Of a stretch of 64,000 nucleotides of DNA, positions 44,801 to 54,487 are shown piece after piece (positions within the stretch are counted from its first letter, which is position 1; the number at the start of each line of letters is the position of its first letter). Under the pieces are notes generated by a model. That model ran no database searches. It was not told the DNA's origin and saw only the letters and a program-made list of their open reading frames with translations. Both the position numbers and the translations under genes were made by a program. The DNA is taken from NCBI GenBank assembly GCA_947579605.1, contig OX388327.1:9659122-9723121 (forward strand), read 5' to 3'. This DNA is from Athripsodes cinereus (lineage: Eukaryota > Arthropoda > Insecta > Trichoptera > Leptoceridae).

Positions 44801-45975
44801 GTAATCAACGTACAGTAAAGAATAAAAAAAATCTTATCTTATCTAGGCCCTAAGGTCTGCTTATGAGGAGACTCTTGTCACGTGGAGGTCCAACTGTCCA
44901 GTCATCATTTTGATGATCAATTTCAGCAATTTTGGGTAATCTCATTGTAAATCCAATTGTTCGATTTCAGCAAATGGGAGTTATTGACAATAGTTCCAGC
45001 GAAGATGAAGATGTGAGACAGAATACTAAAAATATGACACAGAACAAAGTTATTATTGAGACGTCAGACTCCAGTGATGTGTGAGTATATACAGCTTTAG
45101 AATTAGTTCCTTGCGCAGTACACATATCGTCCCTCTTCTGACTAACTGTCGTATCTACATTTTTGGCGAAATCGAGTTATGATCACCAATGTGTATTTAT
45201 ATGTGCCCTGCATGTTCTCACTGAAGATCACACCTGTAACTGTTACCGTTATCCTGGAATAGCTTTCTGATTTGTTGTCGTATTTACGAATTATTCTAAA
45301 TAAAATGTGTTGTATCTACTAATTCCTCAAAATTTCATCACAAATATGATTCTGAGATATATAAGAATAGGTACAAATAAAATAATGTAATATATTTACA
45401 CTGTATCATATAACTAGGAGAGACGAAAATATGCACGACAAAACACAAAAAACGCTCTCCTGAACAATTTATATTTAGGCAGATACGACTGTTAGTCAGA
45501 AGAGGGACGATATGAGGCGTTCAGAAGGCAATATTTATTTATTTAACACAATGCACAGCTGTTAAACCATTTTACGTTTATGTTTATTTTTAAGAGTTTT
45601 ACAAAGTAAACGTCAACTTCAATTGTATTTTCAGTTACAAGTAAACATAAAATAAGTGTAAGTATAGGAAATAGAATAAATAACAGAGTGGAGAGGATAT
45701 TGCAGAAGAGACTAGAGGCATATGTGGCTCTCAGATTTTAATGTCATGGACTTGATCTACTATGGTTCTGAACGCCTCATGTGTCGAAAAATGGCTAACC
45801 GCCTACATAGTGACGATTTTTTAATATTGTTGTTTGAACAAGTTTGAATCTGGTTTCTATATTTAAGATGTGTTGTTTTATTCATCTATTTTCCTCTTTA
45901 CTTTACAGCACCAGTGAATCAAGTGATGAAGATGCCTTACCACCATCCCAGGGCAACAGATACAGAAGAAAATAG
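29806..45975 (+). CDS. Cap-G: Condensin complex subunit 3 (Cap-G / NCAPG)
   Basis: Coding exons 29806-29958, 30193-30360, 32033-32307, 32776-32935, 33268-33449, 33713-33907, 34377-34537, 34736-34926, 35933-36115, 36289-36414, 37560-37673, 37992-38283, 38729-38814, 38903-39020, 39609-39820, 40269-40433, 41464-41620, 42918-43145, 43506-43745, 44141-44370, 44971-45080 and 45909-45975 join in phase into 1270 residues. Cap-G is the non-SMC HEAT-repeat subunit of condensin I, which compacts mitotic chromosomes. Residues 1-660 and 740-970 are HEAT-like helix pairs (for example SRACQLLGLILSSLGEDAEL, QVRRNAAVALQRLQ), with a Cnd3-type C-terminal part. An acidic/lysine-serine insert lies at about 670-735, and the tail from about 975 is rich in Ser, Lys and Glu. 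It is larger than human NCAPG (about 1015 residues) and close to the fly protein in size. Start chosen as the first ATG, with consensus splice sites throughout. Confidence 0.92.
30664..31143 (-). pseudogene. LINE reverse-transcriptase C-terminal fragment in Cap-G intron 2
   Basis: The minus-strand frame of 159 codons reads NACIIPILLYGCESWHLT, then LRRILDVRWYEHVTND, then WSWLGHVLRMPNDSWPKRAL, then a GRP-containing basic tail and a terminal EWRRLVSALCS block. This is the post-polymerase region of a non-LTR retrotransposon of a different lineage from the 27786-28660 family. It is truncated upstream. Confidence 0.8.
31400..31975. repeat. Repeat-derived sequence in Cap-G intron 2
   Basis: Includes a GGGTCCCGGAGCGACCC-type block, a TGGGAGCCCATGATAGGGTG stretch and an AT-rich tail with TTATTTATTTACGGCTAA. 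No open frame with recognisable content is present. Confidence 0.35.
35180..35760 (-). pseudogene. RNase H domain and C terminus of an I/Loa-like LINE in Cap-G intron 8
   Basis: The minus-strand frame at 35180-35737 (185 codons) begins with LVWVPGHCGVMGNEAADELA, the last block of an RNase H domain with its conserved H and D residues, followed by the cysteine-histidine segment CRFCSEDNETPIHILCNC typical of the C terminus of LINE ORF2 proteins that carry RNase H. The polymerase part is missing. It is a third LINE lineage in this gene. Confidence 0.8.
36818..37388. mobile_element. Pogo/Tigger-type MITE in Cap-G intron 10
   Basis: The 571-bp element has 23-bp inverted ends: CAGTGAAACCTCTATCTATC at 36818 and its reverse complement ending at 37388. 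The CAGTG terminus is usual for pogo/Tigger elements. A TA follows the right end; the left flank is AA, so the TA duplication is imperfect. Sequence inside resembles the ends in a scattered way (TCCATCGTTTCTC, CCCGCATCCATAA). No coding capacity. Confidence 0.75.
38345..38560 (+). repeat. Degenerate LINE tail fragment in Cap-G intron 12
   Basis: Traces of the 27786-28660 LINE tail (GAGAGATAGAGTGTGTAACG, ACATGTGGAAAGCATAAA, CCTGCAGGGGAAGTGGTGTG) with several indels and stops. Older than the other copies. Confidence 0.55.
39140..39495 (-). pseudogene. LINE tail fragment in Cap-G intron 14
   Basis: The minus-strand frame reads METWTWLKDASGINAVEMRS, then NKLRWFGHVERMYEVRMTKR, then DHVDQILKDGHVLSKSK. 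This is the same tail as 27786-28660 and 13262-13560, truncated at both ends relative to the first. Confidence 0.75.
40735..41000 (-). pseudogene. LINE tail fragment in Cap-G intron 16
   Basis: On the minus strand it contains the RPRIKW-, DHVL- and ACMRN-type blocks of the 27786 family, followed by the GGGAAGCAGCGTAATGGTAT terminus (read on the minus strand). It is broken by stops. Confidence 0.65.
41035..41165 (-). repeat. GATAAACTCGCCC retroelement tail, minus strand
   Basis: This is the reverse complement of the 6735-6855 block, including the ACATTGATAAAATACAATT-type core and the (TTTA)n tail at its left end. It sits directly after the LINE fragment in Cap-G intron 16. Confidence 0.65.
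41190..41387. repeat. Possible short MITE in Cap-G intron 16
   Basis: Imperfect inverted repeats (about 26 bp with several mismatches), GTGCAAACACAAAGAAAGCC on the left and the reverse complement of GTGCTAACACAAAGAAAGCG on the right, bound a GC-richer core with GCCGGTAAGCGCCGGC. I find no clear target duplication. Confidence 0.4.
41727..42090. mobile_element. hAT-like MITE in Cap-G intron 17
   Basis: A 364-bp insertion with an exact 8-bp duplication, TATGCATG, at 41719-41726 and 42091-42098. The ends read CAGGGTTGCTAGATTGTG and, reverse-complemented, CAGCGTTGCCAGATGTACGG. The subterminal parts repeat ACCGTAC. Bases 41843-41970 match the core shared with 26612-26988 and 62199-62608. Confidence 0.88.
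42099..42917. other. Rest of Cap-G intron 17
   Basis: Contains repeated GACATT-type blocks (about 42170-42350), a retroelement-like tail with a 12-A run at about 42488, and a SINE scrap (about 42845-42890, GTGGGGCAGCCAGTGAACG). No gene is seen on either strand. Confidence 0.4.
43180..43450. repeat. Interspersed repeats in Cap-G intron 18
   Basis: Bases 43180-43245 carry the CATCACGGCATTCCATG / GGTGGCATACCTAATC repeat. A minus-strand 61-codon frame at 43260-43445 (YSTFFSVAVTWNKLPANL) looks like another LINE tail scrap. Confidence 0.45.
44430..44970. repeat. Retroelement scraps in Cap-G intron 20
   Basis: Two short blocks, about 44460-44530 (CTGTATATTGATTGTATTTTG) and 44790-44835 (GTAATCAACGTACAGTAAAG), match the 6735-6855 tail and appear to flank unrelated sequence. 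No coding exon is here. Confidence 0.45.
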
Positions 45976-46034
45976 TTTTATGAATTTCATTCTATTCGCA
46001 TCAGTTTGTAAATATTATGTGTTAATAATTATAT

Positions 46035-46040
46035 AATAAA
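46035..46040 (+). terminator. Polyadenylation signal of Cap-G
   Basis: AATAAA about 60 bases after the stop codon at 45973-45975, followed by a TTGTTAAT-rich stretch. A short 3' UTR is usual in compact insect genes. Confidence 0.55.
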
Positions 46041-46528
46041 TAAATATATTGTTAATCGATGAAGAGAAACGAAAATTTATATTTTTTTAATGGAACAGAA
46101 AAGATAATCTCTCCTCAAGTAATGTAATTAATATTTTAAAAAATGCATGTATTTATTTATTTATTAATACATCAACAACCCACTGGCCTTTTTGTATTAA
46201 TGATTTGTTTTTATATATCTGTCTATATCATCACGAGTGGGGTAGCCGGTAGACTTTCTACAAGTAATAAGCATGCAATTGTCCTAACCCTGTCAATAAA
46301 AAAAATAAGACATTCAGGATGGGTGACATATTACCTCAAGCCAGTGTTTTGTGAACACTTGCTTTCTAGATAGGTATCCAAATATAAAAATGATTTTTTT
46401 CTCATTAATTGTAATAAATTGTTTGTTATATTTCTATTGACTGTATTAATTATCCCAAAATAATATAAATAAGAATATCTATACTTGTTGTAATTACATA
46501 ATATGAATAAATATTTTTGATGAGAATA

Positions 46529-46801
46529 GACCATTAAAGGTCACGTGGTCTTGTCTATGGATTTGCTTTTGCTTGGGGGGCAAACAGTCAGATTGCGCAA
46601 ATCATCCTTGTAGGATGTTATGCCATAAGAGAAAAAAAAGAAAGCCAGACGACAAAATAATAACAAAATCGACACTGACAGTTTTTTTGATTATTAGGTA
46701 TTCTTTAGGCGTTCCACCTAATATTACACCATAATCGTCTGTTGTGTTGGGATGCCTGATGCCCCTCAATGATTTTTCTGTGACGTCATCCTTTAATGGT
46801 C
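46529..46801. mobile_element. TA-target MITE
   Basis: Inverted ends GACCATTAAAGG at 46529 and its reverse complement ending at 46801, each flanked by TA (46527-46528 and 46802-46803). About 273 bp, no coding capacity. It fits a Tc1/mariner-type or similar non-autonomous element. Confidence 0.7.
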
Positions 46802-46835
46802 TATATTGACTTGTTTCATTTTTTCTTTTTATTAA

Positions 46836-47242
46836 CGGGCTGTTTCACCACCTCTGGATAAAGTTCTAGATAACAATCCTTAGGATAAATTAATCTACAA
46901 GATAAACTGAAGCGAGCGTTTCACCACCTACAGATTTCTTACGGATTGCTATCCGCCAGATAGCAGTGGCAACGTTGTAATTTCATGCGTTTTTTGAATG
47001 AATTTATGCACGTAGGTAGGAATATATCGTTCGTTGCCTAGGAATATATCTAGGCAACGCACTTGTAAACAAATTATGACAGTTTAACACTATCTAAGAC
47101 TTATCGGCCGGATAACTTATCTGGAACTTAATCTATAGGATAGCGCTGTCAGGGAGTCGTGAAACGCATTTTTCGTTTTATCCGTTAGATTTGTGTTGGA
47201 TTGGCTATCTGGCACTTTATCCAGAGGTGGTGAAACAGCCCG
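46836..47242. mobile_element. PIF/Harbinger-like MITE with intact ends
   Basis: The ends CGGGCTGTTTCACCACCTCT (left) and its exact reverse complement at the right match over about 30 bases. TAA lies on both sides (46833-46835 and 47243-47245), the 3-bp TWA duplication of PIF/Harbinger elements. A second internal inverted pair, built on TATCTGG/TAGATAA blocks, lies just inside. It encodes nothing. The perfect ends suggest recent movement. Confidence 0.85.
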
Positions 47243-48050
47243 TAAAGGTAATTATTGTAACCTTGACTGATCGTTTAGAAAAAAATTGAGATAGCATGGG
47301 AATAAATGTAATTATTGAATTAATTTTAAATGAGCCTTTACTTGTACTGTGAATTTTGATTGAGAGAGATATCCAAAGATCAAATAAGTATTATTACTTA
47401 CTCTATGGAGATGTTGTTCAACTTCTAAGTTGATTATTAATCATTTTGATCAAAATAAATCACTCACTACAAGTCGAAAGACTCTCGATTATAACCTGCA
47501 GTTGAACAAAATGCACGATTTTAATTCAGTTACGGAATATAACCACTTGTGCACCAACACAATAAATGTGTCATCATTAAGTTGACTTTTTTTCAATTTC
47601 CATTTTTTTTTTTACTTCACAATGGAATCTCATTTGTTTTTACTATCCTCTCCTGTGATATCTCTAAACAGGATATATAAAGAGATGGGACCCAAAAAAC
47701 ATTTTTTTAAAGCACCATTCCTCATTTGCTTACATCGCATAATGGAAAAGAGAGGCAGAAGATAAATTTTTCGTGAAAGGGAGATTACTCATTCATTTTA
47801 CTTTTTGTTAAGGGATTGGCCAAAAAAAATTATAAGTGAATATCTCAGCTACGCAATGAGTTAAATATTTGGGAGCGATGTTTCGATGCATTTTGAACTA
47901 TGCTGTTTTGTATGATCCTGATGAAGCGGGTATCTCGTCTACTTCTACGAAGTCTAGGACTTTTAAGTTTGCTTCCAAGATTTTTAAAAATAATGTACCG
48001 GCCTACACACCTGTTAATAATACCTTCTACGTTTTAGTTTTGTGTGTTAA
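47243..48050. other. Gene-free stretch
   Basis: The 61-codon frame at 47869-48054 has no recognisable domain, and its last codons run into the MITE at 48051. Nothing else is supported. Confidence 0.4.
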
Positions 48051-48501
48051 GTAGCATTCACATTGCTTCACTTTGGATGATCATCCAGAGTGTCAGGGTC
48101 AAACCTGTTCATCGAAAGTGAACATGTCTGTTCACATTTGTTCTTCCTATGCTTTCACTGCCATGTCAACACTCTCACTCATGTTGTATGTAGTTTGACG
48201 TATTTTCGTATAAAAATAATTACACGATTTCTCTTAAATAACACTTAAAATAAATTAATATAGCTCTCGACTGCATAATAATTTTGTACATGATTCTTAT
48301 TTGAGAATTAAACAAATAATAAGATAAAACTTGTTTATGGTCGTTTCAGTGAAAGGTCCTTTCATCAAAATTATGACGAGTGGTAATCGCTTTCATCCGT
48401 CATCGCTAGTGATCACTAGCGATGAAACGCCTGTTCACACTTGTTCATCTTGGAGGATCATCCGGAGTGATCACTGAAAGTGAACAAATGTGAACGCCCC
48501 T
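48051..48501. mobile_element. TTAA-flanked MITE, copy 1
   Basis: Imperfect inverted ends (GTAGCATTCACATTGCTTCA on the left; AGGGGCGTTCACATTTGTTC reverse-complemented on the right), flanked by TTAA at 48047-48050 and 48502-48505, the target site of piggyBac-type elements. The right half has a palindrome CATCGCTAGTGATCACTAGC. A second copy is at 56097-56570. Confidence 0.65.
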
Positions 48502-50210
48502 TTAAATAAAATATTTTTCAGTATGTATTCTTAATTTATATTTTACGTAAGTATATTTATTTTCATTAAGAGCCCTTGATAGGTAGGGAACTCGAAATTG
48601 TCACATGATTTTACGCAACCATTTTTCAACATTGATTATTAATTAATTGCAATATTTTCGTGATCGAGATGATATTTTTACTGTTTGTTTTTGATAATAT
48701 CAAAATTTGAACATATTTTAATGTATTTTTAATAATAATAAAAAAAATAACCGAGAGATTCATGTAGAAATTATCGATTGAAAAACACCTTCCGAAATTT
48801 CATCACGACTAGCAGAGGTATTTTAAGACAATCATCTTAGAGGTTACATAAATGATGAAGTAAATTTAGCTCCAAGGATGCTTTAGAAAAAACCTATTTT
48901 TCTTAAATTTGGGTAATATTTAGCCGTATTTTTTTTAATATGCGAAAAAAATGGGATTTGTGACGTGCACATAAGAAAATATAATTTTTAGTTCGTCAAG
49001 TTCGAATAAGGAAAACATATTTAAAACAATTTTAATTGAATAATTTATCATATGATTATAATAGCGTGATGTGTTATTTATATTTTGAAATTTTCATTTT
49101 AAATTTTCCGCTTGCGGGAAAGTTTTTATGAAAATTTCCGTAGAACTCAAAATTCGGTTTTAGTTCGGCCAGCCAAGCCAAAGAGTCGGCACGCTGTTGA
49201 ATCTGCGTCTGATTATTTATTTAAAATTATTAAAAAATAGAGATGGTTTTATGCTTGAAACTACATAATTACAGCACTAGATTACTTGATTTTTACCAAG
49301 GAAACATAATTTTATATGTGTCATCAAGTAATCCCTATATAAATGTTTTTTTTTTCATAAAAAAAAACATTATAACTTAATATACCTAAATAATATTTAT
49401 TTCCATGTCTGTCAAAATGCGAATCGACGAATACGAGAATGAGTGTTCAGTACTATAGATGAGGAGTTCACAAGTAAAGGCACACCGATCCATTTTTCAC
49501 AAATATTTAACTATGAATGAAGTAAAATAAATTAGTGAAGTTGATATTTTCAACCGACGGTTCTCGGTGGAAATTCATGTTGAATTACTTACAAATAAAT
49601 CACTTATTTATATTATATCCACTGTGACTTTTAATCAATAAAAAGTCACAGTTTAAACACTACAAATAAGTGTTTTATATAATTAATTCAAATAAATTAG
49701 TATTTTTTTATTTTTAATTTAATGTTGGTGAACTTGTTTGTGTACTTAATAAAACTGTAGATTGACCTCAGCATATCCGCCTATTTCTCTTTTTGCTTAT
49801 TAGTTGCAACATATTTCTTTTCTAATGATAAACGCAAAGTGCCAGCTAATATCCAATTATTAAAAGATGAATACAGAAAATATGCTCTTAACACTAAATT
49901 ACAGTTCGTATACCTTACAAAGACTATGATAAAATAATACAAATACATAGAAATATATCCGGTATCAGGGATCTAAATTGCTGCCGGTACCTACTCTGCA
50001 AAGAATTCACCAAATTTATTTAGGTATGCTGTTTTCTTAGTTTCAATGTTCTAGAGTTGATGTAGGTAACTTTGTGTATGAACTCCTCAGAATGACATTC
50101 ACCGATGTCAATATTGTTGTCATAGCAACATTTTGTTATTTTTGTGAGTATTAGTATTAAATCAGAAATATACTAAATACACTGATTTATAGTTTTATTT
50201 TAATTTTTTC
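48502..50210. other. Gene-free AT-rich region
   Basis: No coding exon, repeat boundary or RNA gene that I can support on either strand. A short GCATCATAAAAGTCACAG-like inverted scrap at 49622-49650 (TGTGACTTTTAATCAATAAA and its inverse) is a small hairpin only. Confidence 0.4.
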
Positions 50211-50220
50211 ATTATTTAAA

Positions 50221-50480
50221 ATGACGAAAGAGTCATTACGAATGTTAAGAAAAAATAAATTAGCTACATATTATTCACATGATCAAAATGAGTGAGTATA
50301 TTATAATGGTTGATTTATATTATATTGTTTTTGACATATTTTTTTTTGTAACGTAACCTTCCTAAAGTAATTATTAAAAATAAAATATTTTAATACGCGT
50401 GAGTAAGCAAACAATGTTTCTGATAGAATAAATTAATAAATTCTTTATGTTTTATACTTTCCAGATTATCAGATGATTAG
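50221..50480 (+). CDS. Candidate two-exon micropeptide gene
   Basis: ATG 50221 opens 23 codons (MTKESLRMLRKNKLATYYSH...) to a good donor (ATGA then GTGAGT at 50292), and the acceptor TTTCCAG at 50458-50464 joins in frame to end DQNELSDD at TAG 50478-50480, 28 residues in all. A further donor (GTAAGT at 50541), a later acceptor (TTTTGCAG ending 51428) and an AATAAA near 51499 would complete a three-exon transcript. Nothing is recognised in the peptide. Splice-like signals occur by chance in AT-rich DNA, so this is a lead only; it could equally be a noncoding RNA or nothing. Confidence 0.2.
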
Positions 50481-51050
50481 ATGATTAGTGACATTAAAAC
50501 GGTGATGGAGAATTACTAAGACTTGAATTATCATTTGCAAATGTAAGTACATAGTTCTTAACTGATATCCTGATATTTAGGTATATAGTAAAATCAGCAC
50601 GTATTATCTTATTTTCATGTTACTATTTCAAATAAGCTGATATATGAATACACGCAACATGTTTGAATCTCGGATACATATGTATGTTTTAAAACAAGCT
50701 TTGGTACAATTATTATTATTTTATTTTATGTATTTATTCATGATGCTATTCACTAGTTTGCGAATGATTTAAGTATTCCATAAATGTAATAGGTAATAAT
50801 ATAAAATTAGTTTGTGAATCAATAGTGAGAAAATGGTTTAATGTAAAAATATATCTCAGCATGCATTTGATTTTTAGATTATTATGAGTATTCGAAGTTT
50901 TCTAAATATGCATATTATATATTTACATATTTGCAGAAACCACTTTGCATGTATGGTTACTATGGAAACATATAATATTTATATTTTGACATTCCATTTC
51001 CACGTGAAATTTTAGCACAAAGACATTGTACTTTAATAAGACTGCATTAT

Positions 51051-51168
51051 TGGCCGGTTTCAATAATCTATCTATCCGCTCCTGTCGATTGAAATCTATT
51101 GTGTTCTATATTTTGAATCATACATTTCAATCGATAGTCACGGATAGATAGGTTATTGAAACCGGCCA
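51051..51168. mobile_element. Small foldback MITE
   Basis: 118 bp with inverted ends TGGCCGGTTTCAATAATCTA and the reverse complement of TGGCCGGTTTCAATAACCTA. The arms include CTATCTATCCG. Flanks ATTAT and TAAGA do not make a clean duplication. Probably a short Harbinger- or Tc1-type relic. Confidence 0.65.
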
Positions 51169-51764
51169 TAAGACACGATTACACATTAAATCACTTTATT
51201 GCTATAATTTTGTTTTATTTCGATGATGAAAAAATACTCTGCAAATATATGGACAGATTGTAAATTTATCCTTGGATTATGATGACTCAAATCTTTTTTT
51301 GTGATACTAAAGATGCATGAATCATTCTCTCCAAATCCCGGCCTTTTTGTTGTTTGCAATTTAATGGTGGAGTCAAAAATAATAAACAAGGGAAAAACAT
51401 ATTAAATATTCTTTTATACTTTTGCAGCACTGGTGCCACAGTCGCCGTTTCTTAAGGCAGCCATCATTGTCACTTAATTTGACGTCCCAGAAGAAAGAAT
51501 AAATTATGGTCAACTCAATGCAGAATAGTGCAACAAATTATGGATAAACTCAAATATACCTACTTTACGTGTACTTTTTAAGGTGTATAATATAAATTAT
51601 ATAATTGTTGCAGAATAAAACTGAGTATTATTAAAAAAAAAGTATTTGAGTACTTTATTGGAAATATACCCACTTATACGCCCACATATATGTACATACA
51701 ACAAGGTAGACATGTAAAGCTAATAAGCTTTTTTATGACCAATGATTTGATGAATCTATCTATA

Positions 51765-51820
51765 CCCTCACGCCACATCCCATGTGGAGTAAGCAGAGAG
51801 AAGGGAACGCCAATTAAGTA
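51765..51820 (-). repeat. Scrap of LINE 3' end
   Basis: ACCCTCACGCCACATCCCAT, then GTGGAGTAAGCAGAGAGAAG matches the end of the LINE fragments at 13262-13560 and 13710-13880. Confidence 0.55.
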
Positions 51821-52064
51821 AACACCTACCACTATCCAGCAAAAATAATAATAGTCTACCTACCTACGTGTTTGCTATATTCATGTATAGGTATATGTAG
51901 GCCTATTTATAACTCTTGGGGCATGAATGCTCTCTCGCAGGTGGGCCTTGTTGACCTCTGGTGCATCAATTGCATTATACATGCCGTTTTTTCAATGGAG
52001 TGCACAATCTTGTTAAAAATTATGTCTTTGTACGCAATGATTTTTGTGTCATTTGGTGTCATAG

Positions 52065-52305
52065 ATAATGAGTGAAATATACATCACGTACGTCGCATTT
52101 TTTATCTTCTTTTTCACTTACCGCAAAAAGAGAGACAGTGATTTTTTAATGTTCGTAGTTTTTCGGACATAATATTAACTATATTTACGTGTGTTAGTGA
52201 CCAAGTGGTGTATAGATAATGAGTGAAATATACTTCATTTCTTTATCCCCCTTTTCACTTACCGCAAAAAGAGAGACAGTATTTTTTTAATGCTTCGTAG
52301 TTTAT
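52065..52305 (+). repeat. Diverged tandem duplication of about 145 bp
   Basis: ATAATGAGTGAAATATAC, then TTTTTCACTTACCGCAAAAA, then GAGAGACAGT occur in the same order at 52065-52145 and 52215-52285. No function suggested. Confidence 0.7.
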
Positions 52306-52512
52306 TGGTTCGTACGTAGTTTAAAAGTTAAAATTTGGAGTAAACACCTGTTTTTAGGCAATTTTTTGCATATAGTCGAACGATTTCAAATTAAATTCTG
52401 GCTGTGAAGTCCTGTTAAGTAAGTGTCAATAATATGTTGTGTCATATTATTATTATAAATGATATGTACATAGTCATTTTGTTCCGTTTTATTTTAATTT
52501 TTTATTCATTTA

Positions 52513-54485
52513 AGGTCAGGTGGGGTAAGAGGAACTATGGGGCAAGAGAGACAGTAGTTTGTAAATCAAAAACTATTGGTTCTAGCTCTATGGTTACTCG
52601 GTCGATAAAGCAGTATTGTACAATTAAATTTTAAAAAAAGACACAAATGGCGCTAGTGTTTGGCAATCCGGCAATATGACACAAAAAAAAATTCAGTTGA
52701 CTGACTACGAAAACGCGAGTTAGAGGCATTTTTATTGTGTGGTCATTTAAACACTAAAAAGTTTAGCTAGAAGGCTGTTACTGTGTGTAAGTATTGTTTA
52801 AACTTCAATTTTTATATTTTTGCATGTAAAATGTTATAATATATGCTTTAAATATCTGTTTTTAATGTGATTCAAAACATAACATTAAAATTGTCAAGTG
52901 GGGTAAGAGAAACTGTCATGGCAGGGGTAAGAGGAACATATGTTTCTCTTTCCCGGTGTCAGAAGTCATAAACATTTTAACTGTCTTTGATATATTATGG
53001 ACCGTTTATTTAAGTACCTACCCAATGCTACAACTGAATTAGTTAAAATACCACATTTGTTACAGAAAAATGAGAAATTATTCAAGAAAAACTGATAGAG
53101 CATCATACCCGCCAGAAAAACTACAAGAAGCAGTAAGAGCTGTTAAAAGTGGGGCCTTATCTGGATACGCGGCTTCAAAATATTATAATATACCCAGATC
53201 AACAATTATAAATCGCGTATGTATATGCTAATTATAAAACTACTCTAGTACGTAATGAAATGAAACTTTTACCTAATGTAACCCACATAACATGCAAGTG
53301 GCATCCAGCAGCGCCCTTTGGATTTGCTGTTTTTCTGTAAGATCATGCCATAATATAATATATAGGGGTTTTTTTCCTACATTTCAGCCTGCTAATAGGA
53401 AAATGAACGAATCCAGAGTACCTTGGGTTCAGGGTAAGGTCCAGGTGCGTGTTATGTGCGTCACATTAGTTACATGTATTTGGTATGGAATGCATTATTT
53501 CAGTAATTAAATTTTTATTTATATTCCTTTATTTGGTCTTGTTTTAGGTATATGATCGTAAAGGTCTTATATCTAATTCTTTGGGAAGAGCCGCCGTTTT
53601 GTCACGGGAAGTAGAGGAAGACTTGGTGAAAAATCTTCATTCTATGGAAAAATATGGCTTTGGTCTGACGAGAAAGGAGTTATTAGAAACCGTGGGTCAG
53701 TACGTTTCAGCAAATAGTATTAAAAATCCATTTAAAAATGGCATACCTGGCGAGGATTGGTTTCTTCAATTTAAAGTGTAAATGTACCGACATATATGTC
53801 GGTGTTCTCTACATCTTTGTTTATTAATAATAACAAAATAAGTACCTATTATTTCTTATTTCAAGAAATAATTTGATGCAGTAACCTAACAGCATTTTGA
53901 CGTTTCTAAGACGTCAAATTACGAACTTCTCTTTGAAATAAAGGCTACTTTACCGTAATTTTTGCAATTTAACTGTCAAGCTACTGCATAGAAATTATAT
54001 CTTGAAAATTTGAGACTGTATTTTATGAACAATAAATAACAATAAGAATACATCACTTTGTTTATAGTTTCCTACCCCTGAATCAAAGACATATGTTCCT
54101 CTTACCCCAAATTCCGATTTTTGTTCTTTATTTTGTATTGTAGACCTTATTTAAAATGGCAATGAGTTCATACTTGCCTGACACCATTTTTTTAAAAGAG
54201 ATGGTCTCAATTCAACCATACAGCTATTAAATTTACAGAGTTATGTCGACTGTTCCTCTTACCCCAAAAACCGGGGCAAGAGGAACAAAAGCACTAACCT
54301 AACGATTTGCTATTTTTTGACTATTAGCAGTGAAATTATCTTAAAATGTCATTCAAATTTGGGAAGCTGACACACATAGGTATAGGTTGTGTTTATCAAA
54401 ACCACAATAGGACGTTACATTTAGCAGCAAGAACTGATCAAAGAATTTGAAAAATAAACTATGTTCCTCTTACCCCACCTGACCT
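52513..54485 (+). mobile_element. Second pogo-like transposon, internally deleted
   Basis: About 1.97 kb with inverted ends of more than 24 bp: AGGTCAGGTGGGGTAAGAGG at 52513 and its reverse complement ending at 54485. TA lies directly outside both ends (52511-52512 and 54486-54487), a clean TA duplication. The GGGGTAAGAGGAAC part of the end recurs inside at about 52898, 52925, 54095 and 54250, in both orientations, as candidate transposase sites. Only the DNA-binding portion of a transposase remains. Confidence 0.88.
53070..53781 (+). pseudogene. Truncated pogo-like transposase (DNA-binding part only)
   Basis: ATG 53070 gives a psq-type helix-turn-helix (PPEKLQEAVRAVKSGALSGY, then YYNIPRSTIINR). 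Candidate introns at 53217-53387 and about 53446-53547 join it to NRKMNESRVPWVQGKVQ and to VYDRKGLISNSLGRAAVLSR, then a CENP-B-like segment to the stop after EDWFLQFKV at 53781. The catalytic DDE domain is absent, so it cannot transpose itself. The remaining frame could still bind element ends. The protein is different from the one at 10257-12693, so this is a separate family. Confidence 0.7.
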
Positions 54486-54487
54486 TA

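Noticed and set aside
52060..52310. Possible array of short repeated elements
   Set aside because: Only two diverged units; a simple tandem duplication explains it.
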